From assembly GCA_000277445.1 (NCBI GenBank), contig AJWJ01000430.1:1-20806 (forward strand): DNA of 20,806 bases, read 5' to 3'. The translations under genes and the position numbers were made by a program. The notes beneath the pieces were generated by a model. That model was not told the origin of the DNA, searched no databases, and saw nothing but the letters and a program-made list of their open reading frames with translations. This DNA is from Polysphondylium violaceum (taxonomy: Eukaryota; Evosea; Eumycetozoa; Dictyosteliales; Dictyosteliaceae). This document shows, in pieces, positions 10,191-19,270 of this stretch; position 1 is the stretch's first letter, and each line of letters opens with the position of its first letter.

Positions 10191-10345
10191 TTGTAATCTC
10201 TGTGTCAAATCTAATTTAAAAATGATCTGCAAATCATCATGATGTATTTTTTTGATTTTTTCAATTGTTTTTTTTTTTTTTATTTTCGTATTTTTTGCAT
10301 ATTGAAAGACGACAAGACTATTCTCATATCTATATAGAATCGATC
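10191..10345. promoter_or_regulatory. Compact divergent promoter between COMMD6 and the pseudouridine synthase gene
   Basis: Only 155 bp separate the two ATG codons, so both genes must share this interval. It contains a 14-base T-run (about 10268-10281) and shorter T-runs near 10249-10260. If COMMD6 has an extra 5' exon, the spacer is even shorter or the transcripts overlap. Confidence 0.5.
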
Positions 10346-12268
10346 ATGATCAGTAATCTATCACATATTAAAGGATTATGTGACAAATCTAAACTCTTCA
10401 ATACATCAAAATGTTTTTTGGCTTTAAATAACTATATACAACAAATATCAAATATAACTAGTATTAGTAGTGGTAGTAATAGTAATAGTAATAGCAATAG
10501 TCTATCAAATTTATTTATAAACAATAGTAATCAATATGATTATCTAAGTCATGGATATGCATTTAGTAAAAAAATCTCTAGGAAAAAAGAAAACCAAGCA
10601 CCTAAAAAATCAAATCCAAACGATAGAAACAAGAGTTTGAGGGGTATAGCAAAAGCTAAATCTAGAGTAGTAACAGATAAGATCACTAGAGGTATAGAAG
10701 CTGAAAATGAAATTAGAAAAGAAAATGATTTAAATAAAATATCATTTAAAAACAATAGAAAACTAAAGAAATCTAAAATAGAAGAGGATGACATTGATTA
10801 CACGAGTCAAATCATTGATTTTGTACCTTCAAACAGAGAAAAAAAAGCAAAAGAAAAGAAAATAAATACCAGTAATAATAATAATAATAATAATAATCAA
10901 ATGGATAATAAATCCAAAGAAAAGAGTAGTAAAAAAGAAAAGAAACAAGAAAAAGTAATTAAAATGGAGGTACAAATTCAAGATGATTTTCAACAAGAAG
11001 ATCAAGAGGATCAAATTCCAGAAAGTGAAAAAGAACAAGAAATCATTATTGATGCATATTTAATGGAACAACTTAAATTACCAAATAAACCAATCCTTTC
11101 AACCGATGGTCAAATTAGACATTTTATTCCAAAAGATTTGGATGGAATGAGAGCTGATCGTTGGATTAAATCAAGATATCCAATTGTTACCCACTCTCTT
11201 GTTTGTAAATGGATTAGAGAAAAGAAAATTACTCTAGTTGAAAATAAAGATGGCACCCCTATTAGTGATGCAGAAATTGATCATTTACCAAGAAAATCAA
11301 TTAAAATCGATACAAAGCTAGAACATGGACAATGGATATTTTTACCAGCACATTTGGCCGTCTCTCAAGAAGCTGCCGATAAAGAGACACCTCAAAAGTA
11401 TGTTAGACTCTCTGATGACGAAATTAAAAAAGTAAAAGAATCTGTTTTATATAAAGATGATCATTTGATAATTATCAACAAACCTCAAGGCTTGGCCGTT
11501 CAGGGTGGATCGGGTCTCAACAAACATTTAGATATGATGCTCTCTCATCTTAAATTTGATTATAACGATCCACCCAAACTTGTCCATCGTTTGGATCGTG
11601 GTACAAGTGGTATTTTAATATTGGCCCGTACAAAAACTGCCGCCTCCGAAATGGCTAGTAAATTTGAATTGGTAAAGGAAAAAAAGAAACCCTCGTCCAA
11701 CTCAACCACCAACAACAATAAAAAGGACCAAAACAACAATGATGACAAACCAGAACCAATTCAAGGCGTTAAAAAGACTTATTGGGCACTCCTTTCATCA
11801 ACTCCAGAAGGTCCAAAAGAGGGTAGAATTAGAGCACCATTGAAAAAAGTCATTGAAAAAGGTCAAGAAAAGATTGTTGCATGTCTTAAAACTGGCGATG
11901 GCGCCAAACTTGCCATTACAGAGTACAAAGTGGTTGACAATGCATTGAGCGAACAATGTTTTATTGTTTTATGGCCAGAAACTGGTAGAACTCATCAACT
12001 GAGAGTGCATTGTGCCTCAATCTTGAAATCACCAATCATTGGTGATACAAAATATGGTGATGATAAAGCAAATAAATCTTATGGTTCAATTTTGGGAAAT
12101 AAACCTACAATGCATCTTCATGCAAGAAGAGTAGAGTTTGTACATCCAATGACAAACAAAAACATTGATATCATTGCTCCTTTACCTCCCATCCTTAGAG
12201 AATCTTGGAAAAGATTAGGTTTTGATTTTAATCTTAATGATAAAGAATTTGATGGCTCTAATAAATAA
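10346..12268 (+). CDS. RluA-family RNA pseudouridine synthase with long low-complexity N-terminal extension
   Basis: A single exon encodes 640 residues. The start is the first in-frame ATG at 10346; the longer reading from TTG at 10265 is in a T-run. Residues 1-240 are Ser/Asn/Lys-rich and poorly conserved in character, and the first about 40 residues could be a mitochondrial presequence (inference). Next comes an S4-like RNA-binding segment, DGMRADRWIKSRYPIVTHSLVCKWIREKKITL. The catalytic domain has the nucleophilic Asp in HRLDRGTSG (D417) and the conserved GRTHQLR (547-553). An Asn/Lys-rich insert (KKPSSNSTTNNNKK...) lies between them. The enzyme converts uridine to pseudouridine in rRNA, tRNA or mRNA. 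The order S4 then RluA-type catalytic domain is like bacterial RluC/RluD and eukaryotic RPUSD3/RPUSD4, so an organellar rRNA target is plausible. AATAAA motifs overlap and follow the stop. Confidence 0.92.
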   Translation: MISNLSHIKGLCDKSKLFNTSKCFLALNNYIQQISNITSISSGSNSNSNSNSLSNLFINNSNQYDYLSHGYAFSKKISRKKENQAPKKSNPNDRNKSLRGIAKAKSRVVTDKITRGIEAENEIRKENDLNKISFKNNRKLKKSKIEEDDIDYTSQIIDFVPSNREKKAKEKKINTSNNNNNNNNQMDNKSKEKSSKKEKKQEKVIKMEVQIQDDFQQEDQEDQIPESEKEQEIIIDAYLMEQLKLPNKPILSTDGQIRHFIPKDLDGMRADRWIKSRYPIVTHSLVCKWIREKKITLVENKDGTPISDAEIDHLPRKSIKIDTKLEHGQWIFLPAHLAVSQEAADKETPQKYVRLSDDEIKKVKESVLYKDDHLIIINKPQGLAVQGGSGLNKHLDMMLSHLKFDYNDPPKLVHRLDRGTSGILILARTKTAASEMASKFELVKEKKKPSSNSTTNNNKKDQNNNDDKPEPIQGVKKTYWALLSSTPEGPKEGRIRAPLKKVIEKGQEKIVACLKTGDGAKLAITEYKVVDNALSEQCFIVLWPETGRTHQLRVHCASILKSPIIGDTKYGDDKANKSYGSILGNKPTMHLHARRVEFVHPMTNKNIDIIAPLPPILRESWKRLGFDFNLNDKEFDGSNK

Positions 12269-12323
12269 AAGAATAAAAGCTATAATAGATAAAACATCTC
12301 GTTTTTTTTTATAAAATTAAAAC

Positions 12324-12364
12324 ATCATTGATAGAGTTTATTATACAAAACCTGTATCAATGAT
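12324..12364. repeat. Perfect 10-bp inverted repeat with 21-nt loop
   Basis: ATCATTGATA at 12324-12333 is exactly complementary to TATCAATGAT at 12355-12364. It is AT-rich and sits shortly after the pseudouridine synthase stop, so it would lie in the 3' UTR or just beyond. Confidence 0.75.
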
Positions 12365-12500
12365 AAAATATGCTAGATAAACCAATGTGATTTACATGCA
12401 AAAATAGTAATTCAAAGCTACGCCAAGGCGTTTTTAGATTGAGACATGGTCTTTCTTATAATTTATAAAAGTTAATGGAATAATCTCAATTTGTATAATA

Positions 12501-12575
12501 GGGAGGGGAGAGGGATAAATGAAATAAATAGGAGAGGAATAATGGAGGGGAAAAAGAAGAGGAAAAGGAGGGGAA
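12501..12575 (+). repeat. Polypurine tract with repeated GGAGGGG-like runs
   Basis: Nearly pure A/G on the plus strand with a few T interruptions. G-runs of three or four bases occur at 12501-12503, 12505-12508, 12512-12514, 12547-12550 and 12570-12573. Confidence 0.8.
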
Positions 12576-12686
12576 TATAACTGATTGTTTTATGTTGATT
12601 GACTATTGTTATTGATTTATATTTATAATTTGTTGTTTAAGATAATAAATAAAATAATCTATAGTAATAGTAATGAGTTGTAAAAT

Positions 12687-13210
12687 TTAATGGCAAATAT
12701 CTTCAACAACACCAAGTCTAGATCTTCCAAACAAATAGTATCCAAGACCTACACCTAAAACACATGCAATACCTAATCCTGCATTAAATGTCATTACTAC
12801 CAACATAATGAAATAACTAATCATAAAACCGAGCATGTGACAAATTGTTTTCCAAAGATGAGATTTCATAAAGGTTCTATATAATTTACCTATTGAATGA
12901 CCTCTTCTTTCACCATTAAGTGGTGTTAATTCCTCTATTTATTTTAATAATATTAGTATTATTATTATTATTGTTCAATTTCAATCTTATAAATCTTTTA
13001 AATAACACACGTACCATAGTTTGCTGAAGAAGTATTTTTATCACTATTTAAAGAGTATCTATAACTTGACCAATACTCTGAGAATAAAGATACTGCAAAA
13101 ACAATCAACAATGATAAAACGTATGCACCTGCAGAATTGGTAACCCAAGTTTTAAATAAAATTGGTTGTCCAAAATAAGACCAGTGAAAAGACATTGCCA
13201 TTTCCATCAT
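12687..13210 (-). CDS. Ctr/SLC31-family high-affinity copper transporter, two exons
   Basis: Exons are 13210-13015 and 12934-12687, phase 1 across an 80-bp intron (GTACGT...AATAG), giving 147 residues. The N-terminus is short and Met-rich (M1, M2, M4, M6), followed by FHWSYFGQPILFKTW before TM1 (about 24-42). A cytosolic loop contains LNGERRGHSIGKLYR. TM2 (about 97-115) carries the Ctr signature M-x3-M (M109, M113) in ISYFIMLVVMTFN. TM3 (119-135) has G-x3-G (G126, G130) followed by YYLFG. The protein ends with CH, like the C-terminal HCH metal motif of human CTR1. Ctr proteins form trimers that pass Cu(I) across the plasma or endosomal membrane. The protein is short compared with CTR1 (190 residues) because the extracellular N-terminus is brief. 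It could work at either membrane; sequence alone does not decide. Confidence 0.95.
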
Positions 13211-14024
13211 CTTTTCAATCTATATATATCTTTTATAACAATATTTATTTATTTAAAATACACTCTTGTTCTTTAAAAATAAATGATAATCAATTTAATT
13301 TATAGGGCAAATATGATTCTTGAAGAAACGCCGTAAAAGTTTTCACCAGGACTTGTAAGACTTTTTTTTTTGTATAAATGTTGGTCAAAAAAAAAATAAA
13401 TCGAAAAAAATAAAAATATCCCAACAAATTATCAAATATCTTTTCTACGATAAATTCTTAATCAAGTATATTGCAATTCTTTACACTACCACTGGAAATG
13501 AAGACAAGTAGAATCAGCAAAGTAAAATAATTTGATCAAATTATTTTATTCATAAATAAAACTTGAATTGTGTTCTTTATATTTAGTAGTTTATAAAAAG
13601 ATCGTCATAATTATGTAAATCATCCACTGACAACCTCTTTTAAAAACTATTATCGATCATTTAAAAATAATGGTATGGTAGTTCTATTGTATGTCACAAT
13701 AACACTGTTTCAAATATTGTGTAAAAGTATATTATGAGGACTCAAAACTAAGAGTATGTTCTTGACAAGATCACCATATGATTTTGCCAAATCAAACATC
13801 CTTCCCATTGTGAGAAAAAAATGAAAATTAAAAAATGATCACCTTCTCATCAAAAAAAAAAAAAATCACGTTACTACATTTTTGAAGAAAAAAAAAAAAA
13901 TAAAAAAAAAATTTAGAAAAAATTAAAAATTGCAAGCGCGGAGAGTACCCAATTTTTTTTTTTGGTTGCTCGACTCTTTTTCTTCCTTTTTCGCTCTTTA
14001 GTTAGACACAGATTACCCGTCACA
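13211..14024. promoter_or_regulatory. Divergent promoter region between copper transporter and eS10 genes
   Basis: The 814-bp AT-rich spacer contains the 26-bp palindrome (13523-13548), several A/T homopolymers (13361-13371, 13850-13866, 13890-13920), and a GC-rich element GCAAGCGCGGAGAGTACCC at about 13932-13950. A pyrimidine-rich stretch (CTCTTTTTCTTCCTTTTTCGC, about 13974-13994) follows just before the eS10 start. That order is what a ribosomal-protein promoter with a TOP-like pyrimidine start site would show, but the start site is not mapped. Confidence 0.5.
13523..13548. repeat. 26-bp perfect palindrome centred on GATC
   Basis: The left half TAAAATAATTTGA and right half TCAAATTATTTTA are exact reverse complements with no spacer. 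It lies about 313 bp upstream of the copper transporter ATG and 477 bp upstream of the eS10 ATG. Confidence 0.9.
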
Positions 14025-14758
14025 ATGATCATCCCAAAAGAGAACCGTCTTGCTATCTACAGATACCTCTTCCAAGGTAATATCAATATATACATAGATT
14101 ACAGGTGATACAGAAGTTATTGATTGATTGATGCTGATTGATTGATTGTGTTGGTTGATTGATTGATTCTCAGGTTGATTCATCATGTGTCGAGAGATTG
14201 ATGATGATGAGTGAAGATTGATTATGATACGAAAGATAGAAATGAAAGAGACATTCCCCACAATCCACAATCACATAACAAAGCTTTGACTATGTAATCG
14301 GGAAAAACAAGTGATTCTAACAATAACACTATTTCAACAATACAGAGGGCGTTTTAGTTGCCAAGAAAGACTTCAAACTTGAAAAACACCCAAACATTGA
14401 AAGTGTTTCCAACCTCGAAGTTTTAGCCACCCTCAAATCCTTCAAATCAAAGAAATTTGTCACTGAATCTTTCAACTGGCAATATTACTACTGGGTATTA
14501 ACTGATGAAGGTGTTAAGTATTTAAGCCAATACCTCCAACTCCCAGAATCTGTCGTTCCAGCCACTCACAAGAAACAAGCCACCCGTGCTACTACCTATG
14601 GTAGACCACATGGTGATGAAAAGAGAACCGGTCCATCAGGTGAATTCGATCCATCCTTCAACCGTGACCGTCGTGGTCCACGTCCACAAGGTGCTCGTAC
14701 TTACAGAAGAGACACCAGAGAAGAAAGACCAGCCGCCCCAGCTGCTACTCAACAATAA
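14025..14758 (+). CDS. rps10: 40S ribosomal protein eS10, two exons
   Basis: Exons are 14025-14076 and 14346-14758, phase 1 across a 269-bp intron, giving 154 residues, near the usual size (human 165). The N-terminus [27 protein letters not shown], formed across the splice junction, is diagnostic of eS10 (winged-helix fold), as are the SFNWQYYYWVLTDEGVKYL core and the LPESVVPATHKK segment. The tail is Arg/Gly/Pro-rich (NRDRRGPRPQGARTYRR) and ends APAATQQ. eS10 sits at the beak of the 40S subunit near the mRNA entry and is a target of ribosome-quality-control ubiquitination in other eukaryotes. Codon use in exon 2 is biased to C-ending codons (CTC, AAG, ACC, CGT), as expected for a highly expressed gene. 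An AATAAA signal follows at 14781. Confidence 0.98.
14077..14345 (+). other. Long first intron of eS10 (269 bp) with GATT repeats
   Basis: It starts GTAATA at 14077 and ends AATACAG at 14345. It is three to four times longer than the other introns in the window (56-91 bp). It contains interrupted GATT/TGAT repeats at about 14120-14172 and a GATGATGATGA stretch near 14198-14210. No complete snoRNA can be assigned. Confidence 0.95.
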
Positions 14759-15913
14759 ATCTAGATCATTGTTTTTAAATAATAAAAAAAAAAAATATAA
14801 AAAACGCAGTTTATCTCTGTTTATTCTTTTGTGATTCCATTGTGGATATTAATCGTAGGTTGAATGACAAACATTAAACTCAACAAATTTAGGATCTATC
14901 ACCTTTTAAATTTTACACAATAAAATCCACCCCAAGGATATAACGAACAGTAATTGTTTTTTTATTGGAACAAACACAAATGATTTAAACGACACCTTTT
15001 TCATTGTCCAGCATGAGGTATGATCAAAACGAGTGAAAAAAGTGATTGATTTTCATTGTTTATTTTGTCGAGAATATATCACATTAATTACTCGTTTTAA
15101 TCATTTTCTATTCGCATTTTAAAAATAACCAGTTAACATTCAATATTGGTAATAAATTGTGCTTGACCAAAAATTGAATTTTTCGCTTTACACAAGAAAA
15201 AACATGCAAACAAGAGTGATGCATCTTGAAAATGAATTTAGTTTATATTTTTCTTTTTTTCTTTCATTTTATTATTTTTTTTAATTTTTCGAAAAACCTG
15301 CAAAGGTATTTTTTTTTTTTTTGTTGTATTAAATCACCAGAAACACACGTATTATCAGCAGCGCTACTTTAATTAATCTCATATTCAATTTACACTATTA
15401 TCTTGAAAAAAACATAGAAAGAGACGAGAAAAAGAAAAGAGACAAACAAGCGTGTGTGGAAAAAAAGAGTGCGAATGTGTGTGAGGAGTGTGTGGTGCGT
15501 GTTGTCTTATTTTTATTTTCTATAACCCATCATCAGCACACACATCATATTCCATCATTAGTAATAGTATTTATTTGATTTGTTTTAATCAATTTATCAT
15601 CACCATCATCATCATCATCATCATCATCATTTATTATCACTATTATCATATATATACTAGCAGTACGACTGTAAAACAGGAAACTGATCATTAGTGCATT
15701 CTATGATTCAGAAATTCAATCATCATTATTCATATATATTGTAGCACCATTTCAATCAAATATCACTCAAATCATATAAATATATATCTCGATCGTTTTT
15801 TTTTTCTTTTTTCTTTATTTACAGTAGTTTTTTTTATAACTCTAAATCCCCTTTGTACGAATAATAATAATAACATAACAACGTAATCATATAACATCAT
15901 ATACATACACACA
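14759..15913. promoter_or_regulatory. Intergenic region: eS10 3' flank and AGC-kinase promoter/5' UTR
   Basis: The 1155-bp spacer starts with the eS10 polyadenylation region (AATAAA at 14781 followed by an A-run). It then holds AT-rich sequence, T-runs at about 15308-15321, a GT-rich block at 15451-15507, an ATC/CAT triplet repeat at about 15597-15630, and a further T-run before the kinase ATG. I find no protein or RNA gene. A short frame over the triplet repeat looks like chance. Confidence 0.5.
15451..15507 (+). promoter_or_regulatory. GT-rich block, possible G-box-like promoter element
   Basis: CGTGTGTGG, GAATGTGTGTGAGG, GTGTGTGG and GCGTGTTG occur within 57 bp, in a region otherwise dominated by A and T. 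GT-rich G-boxes are known binding sites of GBF in Dictyostelium. It lies about 410 bp upstream of the kinase ATG. The function is inferred from composition. Confidence 0.35.
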
Positions 15914-18479
15914 ATGTCTTTTAAAAAAGGTAATACAAAAGCACCTACATCATGGTTCCCTGGACTAAAGAAGGAAAGGGATCTAACTCATCATAAAGAG
16001 AATTCATGTTCTCAATTTGATGTAATTAAAACCAATAGCTATGGTAAAAGACAACAAAGGTATTTATAATCACTAGATATCAAACGATGATATGATATTA
16101 ATAATTCAACATCTTACAATTATATGCAGAACAATAGCAGTTAGTCCAATGGGTGTATCAAATTTAAATGGTCAATCATGTCAATGGTTTGTAAAGAATT
16201 CAGATGTCTACAGTGTATCACAAGACAAGGATAGTGGACAAAAGTTTACATTGACATTTTTACATAGATATAATTTTGAGGCAGAATCTCCTGAACAGGC
16301 CAGGCAAATAATAATGGAGTTTAATAGAATGGGTGTTGGATTTTCTCATTCAATCATTGACGAAAACACCCAGTCACCTGTAAAGTTGATTATCAACGAT
16401 GGCAGTAATGGCAGTAAGGCATCAAACCCAATATTGAGTAGTAGTAGAATTGGTTTTCATAATTCAACATCCTCAACAACATCCACAACAACCCCTGCCA
16501 ATAGTTTGAATAGTAATAGTAGTTTAAATAATAGTAGTATTAATAATAATAACAATAATCACCCGAGTACAAGTCCTATTTGGCAACCAAGTTCATTAAA
16601 TATATCTACCAATGGAGTAGTGCCATCTACGCCAATTTCAAAATCATGTGTCGTACCAATTGAAAAGAAAAAAGATGATAGTGGAAGTGTTGGATTGAGC
16701 CCTCTAACACCAACTCAACAACCTATTCTTCCAGTGTCCAACACCCCAAATAATTTCTCATCTGAAGGCGCCCGAGTATGGAAAATAAGAGCAGAGGAAT
16801 TGAGAAAGCAGTTTGTATTGAAAAAGTCAAACAAGCCAACAAATAGTAATCAACAACAGCAACAACAACAATTACAACAACAACCATCGTCTTCCTCTTC
16901 TTCATCATCAACAGCACAACCATTGAGTAGCAACAATAGTCCAAATACCAACGCCACTGGTAATACCCATGGTGTTGATCAAAATTATAGTTTTAAAGAA
17001 TCACAAAGTAGTCCAATTACAAAGGTTGACATTAAATTAACATTACAAGATGAAGATTCCAATGAGAAGGTCGACAAAGATAAAAAGAAAAAAGATAAAT
17101 TGGAATCATCCATCAATTTTGATCATCATGACAAGGATGCCAAGAATGGAGCAGACAGTGCATTTATCAATGGAAATTCAGCATCTAGTGTATTGTCAAC
17201 AACACCATCATCGTCATCATCATCATCAACACCAACCAGCAAGAAAAGAAAACTTGGTATTGATGATTTTGAATTACTCAAAGTGTTGGGTGTCGGTAGT
17301 TTTGGTAGAGTGTTTTTGGTGAGAAGAAAAGATACAAAGAATCTCTATGCAATGAAGGTGCTCAACAAAAAAGATATGTTGAAAAAGAAACAAATTGCTC
17401 ATACCAATACGGAAAAGATGGTGTTGAGTACCATGGACCATCCATTTATTGTTAGACTTCATTTTGCATTCCAAAACGAAGAATTTCTATTCATGTGCAT
17501 GGATTATGTTCCCGGTGGCGAATTGTTTCATCATCTTCAAAAGGCCGGAAAGTTTCCAGAAGAGTTGGCAAAATTCTACATTGCCGAGGTTATTTGTTCA
17601 CTCAATTATCTCCATTCCAACAATATCATCTATAGAGATATAAAGCCAGAGAATATTTTATTGGACGAAGAGGGTCACATTAAACTGACAGATTTTGGTC
17701 TCTCAAAGAGTGGCATCACAAGTGTTGTTGGCAGCAAGACTGGCGAGGGTGGTCAATTTGCCACCACATTTTGTGGCACACCCGAGTATTTGGCACCGGA
17801 AATTATCACTGGTGCTGGTCATGGAAAGGCTGCTGATTGGTGGTCTGTAGGTATATTGTTGTTTGAAATGTTGACAGGCAGATCACCATTTTTGGCCAGC
17901 AATAGAAACGATATGTATAAATCAATGATTCAAGGTAACCTCAGAGTTCCCATGTTCTTGTCTTCAGACGCTCAAGATCTCTTGGAAAAGCTTTTGGTGC
18001 CAGATCCCAAGAAAAGATTGGGTACCAATGGTGTGGAAGAGATTACTTCTCATGCATTCTTTGAACTAATCCCCTGGAGAATGTTAGAGAGCAAGATGAT
18101 TATGCCACCCTTTAAGCCAACCATCAAAGAGATTCCATTGCCTCAAAACAATAATTTCAATTTCAACAAAGATATGGATCCAGATTTAAATCCAAAGATT
18201 AATTTCCAAAAGAGAAAGTCTTCGGCTGCCAATCTTTACAATTTAGATTCTCCATTTAAAAATTTCTCTTGGAACAAAGAAGAGGATGAAAATATATTGG
18301 CAGCCGAGAGAGGATCAATATCTTCACTTGGATCAAGTTCATCTTGTGGCAGTCCTATCAACAATATTATGGGTAGTGGTGATTTAATTTCACCATCATC
18401 TCCAACTAATCGTGGAATTTTAACGAGGAAAAATAGTTCTTTTACAATGAATGGCGGTATCAGGAAAAGTAGTGTTTAA
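15914..18479 (+). CDS. AGC-family Ser/Thr protein kinase with N-terminal PH-like segment, two exons
   Basis: Exons are 15914-16059 and 16130-18479, phase 2 across a 70-bp intron (GTATTT...TGCAG), giving 831 residues. Residues about 34-117 (FDVIKTNSYGKRQQRTIAVS ... SPEQARQIIMEFNRMG) have the strand pattern and closing helix of a PH-like domain; this is my inference, and the splice falls inside it. Residues about 120-425 are low-complexity Ser/Thr/Asn/Gln. The kinase domain starts at F429 (DFELLKVLGVGSFGRV), with ATP-binding K458, catalytic D552 in YRDIKPEN, DFG D570, and the activation loop ATTFCGTPEYLAPE (T595). The C-terminal tail holds a hydrophobic motif FKNFSW (F758, F761, S762), the site TORC2/TORC1-class kinases phosphorylate in AKT, S6K and SGK. 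The combination suggests a PDK1-dependent growth or chemotaxis kinase. Which dictyostelid AGC kinase this is I cannot say. Confidence 0.93.
16060..16129 (+). other. Intron of the AGC kinase gene (70 bp)
   Basis: GTATTT at 16060 to ATGCAG at 16129. Removal joins GKRQQ-R-TIAVSPMG; the Arg codon is split AG|A. A start at an ATG inside this intron (16092) would drop the conserved-looking N-terminal strand. Confidence 0.85.
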
Positions 18480-18583
18480 CTTGATATTTGTCTATGGCAG
18501 CGGCGTAGTTTTTTAATTTATTTAGAATAATAATAATAATAATAATAATAAGTAAAACAATTTTTAAAAAAATAGAATTCTAT
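18480..18583. terminator. Short convergent 3' spacer
   Basis: Only 104 bp separate the stops of the kinase (+) and the Asn-rich protein (-). It includes a small GC-rich patch (GGCAGCGGCG, about 18496-18505) and an AAT triplet repeat at 18526-18550 that offers AATAAT/AATAAG-type polyadenylation sequence. The two transcripts' 3' ends probably overlap or abut. Confidence 0.4.
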
Positions 18584-19173
18584 TTATTTGGATTGTTTGT
18601 TACATAGATCTAATAAAAATTTTGGAGGTTTAGATATATGATCTAATAGTATATATCTATCTCCAACTTCAGATTCATCAATTTCCTCTTGTTGTTTGTT
18701 TTGAATTTTTTTTTCAATTTGAGTAAATGATGTTGTAGTTTGACTAGATTCAATTTCTTCAAATATTTGTTGATTTTCTTTTTTCTTTTGTTTTATTTTT
18801 ATTGTATTATTATTCTTTTGATTATTATTATCATTAATTTTATTATGATTATTGTGAAATTGTGTAAAGCTAATTTGAGAGCTCTCAATTGGATCAAAAT
18901 CATTTTCTTTACTTTTTTTATTTTGATTATTTTGAGATGTTTGTTGCTGTTGTTTTAGTTGAGGTTTCTTGAATACAAAATCTTTATCATTATTGTCATC
19001 CTCTTCTATTTGGTCAATAAGATCATTATTTACATTTTCAAAATCAAGTTTTTTTCTTTTAATATTGGATTGATTGTTTTTTTTACTATTATCAACTTTA
19101 TTATTATTTTGATTATCTTTTCCATTATTGTTTTGGAAAAAACTTTTGGTTTCTTTACTACTATTATTGCGAA

Positions 19174-19270
<97 letters not shown>

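Larger units (their letters stand above)
12269..12686. other. Intergenic region between convergent genes; polypurine tract and inverted repeat
   Basis: The 418-bp spacer lies between the 3' ends of the pseudouridine synthase (+) and copper transporter (-) genes. It includes a 10-bp perfect inverted repeat (12324-12333 with 12355-12364) and a purine-rich stretch at 12501-12575 with several G-runs. I see no ORF, tRNA or other RNA gene. Confidence 0.6.

Noticed and set aside
10265-10345. N-terminal Phe-rich extension of the pseudouridine synthase
   Set aside because: It starts at TTG in a T-run; the first in-frame ATG is 10346.
2251-13210. P5A ATPase, mucolipin, COMMD6 and Ctr as a metal/ion-handling cluster
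   Set aside because: The genes have separate promoters and mixed strands, and unrelated genes lie between them. P5A pumps move protein helices, not metals. Proximity is most likely chance.
13300-13372. Possible small RNA gene ending in a T-run (Pol III-like terminator)
   Set aside because: There is no tRNA B-box (GTTCRA), no cloverleaf, and none of the conserved motifs of the dictyostelid class I RNAs that I know of.
14013-14270. Minus-strand 85-codon ORF with Ser/Asn/Gln repeats
   Set aside because: It overlaps eS10 exon 1 and its intron on the opposite strand and reflects the GATT repeats.
15488-15694. 68-codon plus-strand ORF upstream of the kinase
   Set aside because: It is driven by the ATC triplet repeat (poly-Ile/His) and has no recognisable homology.
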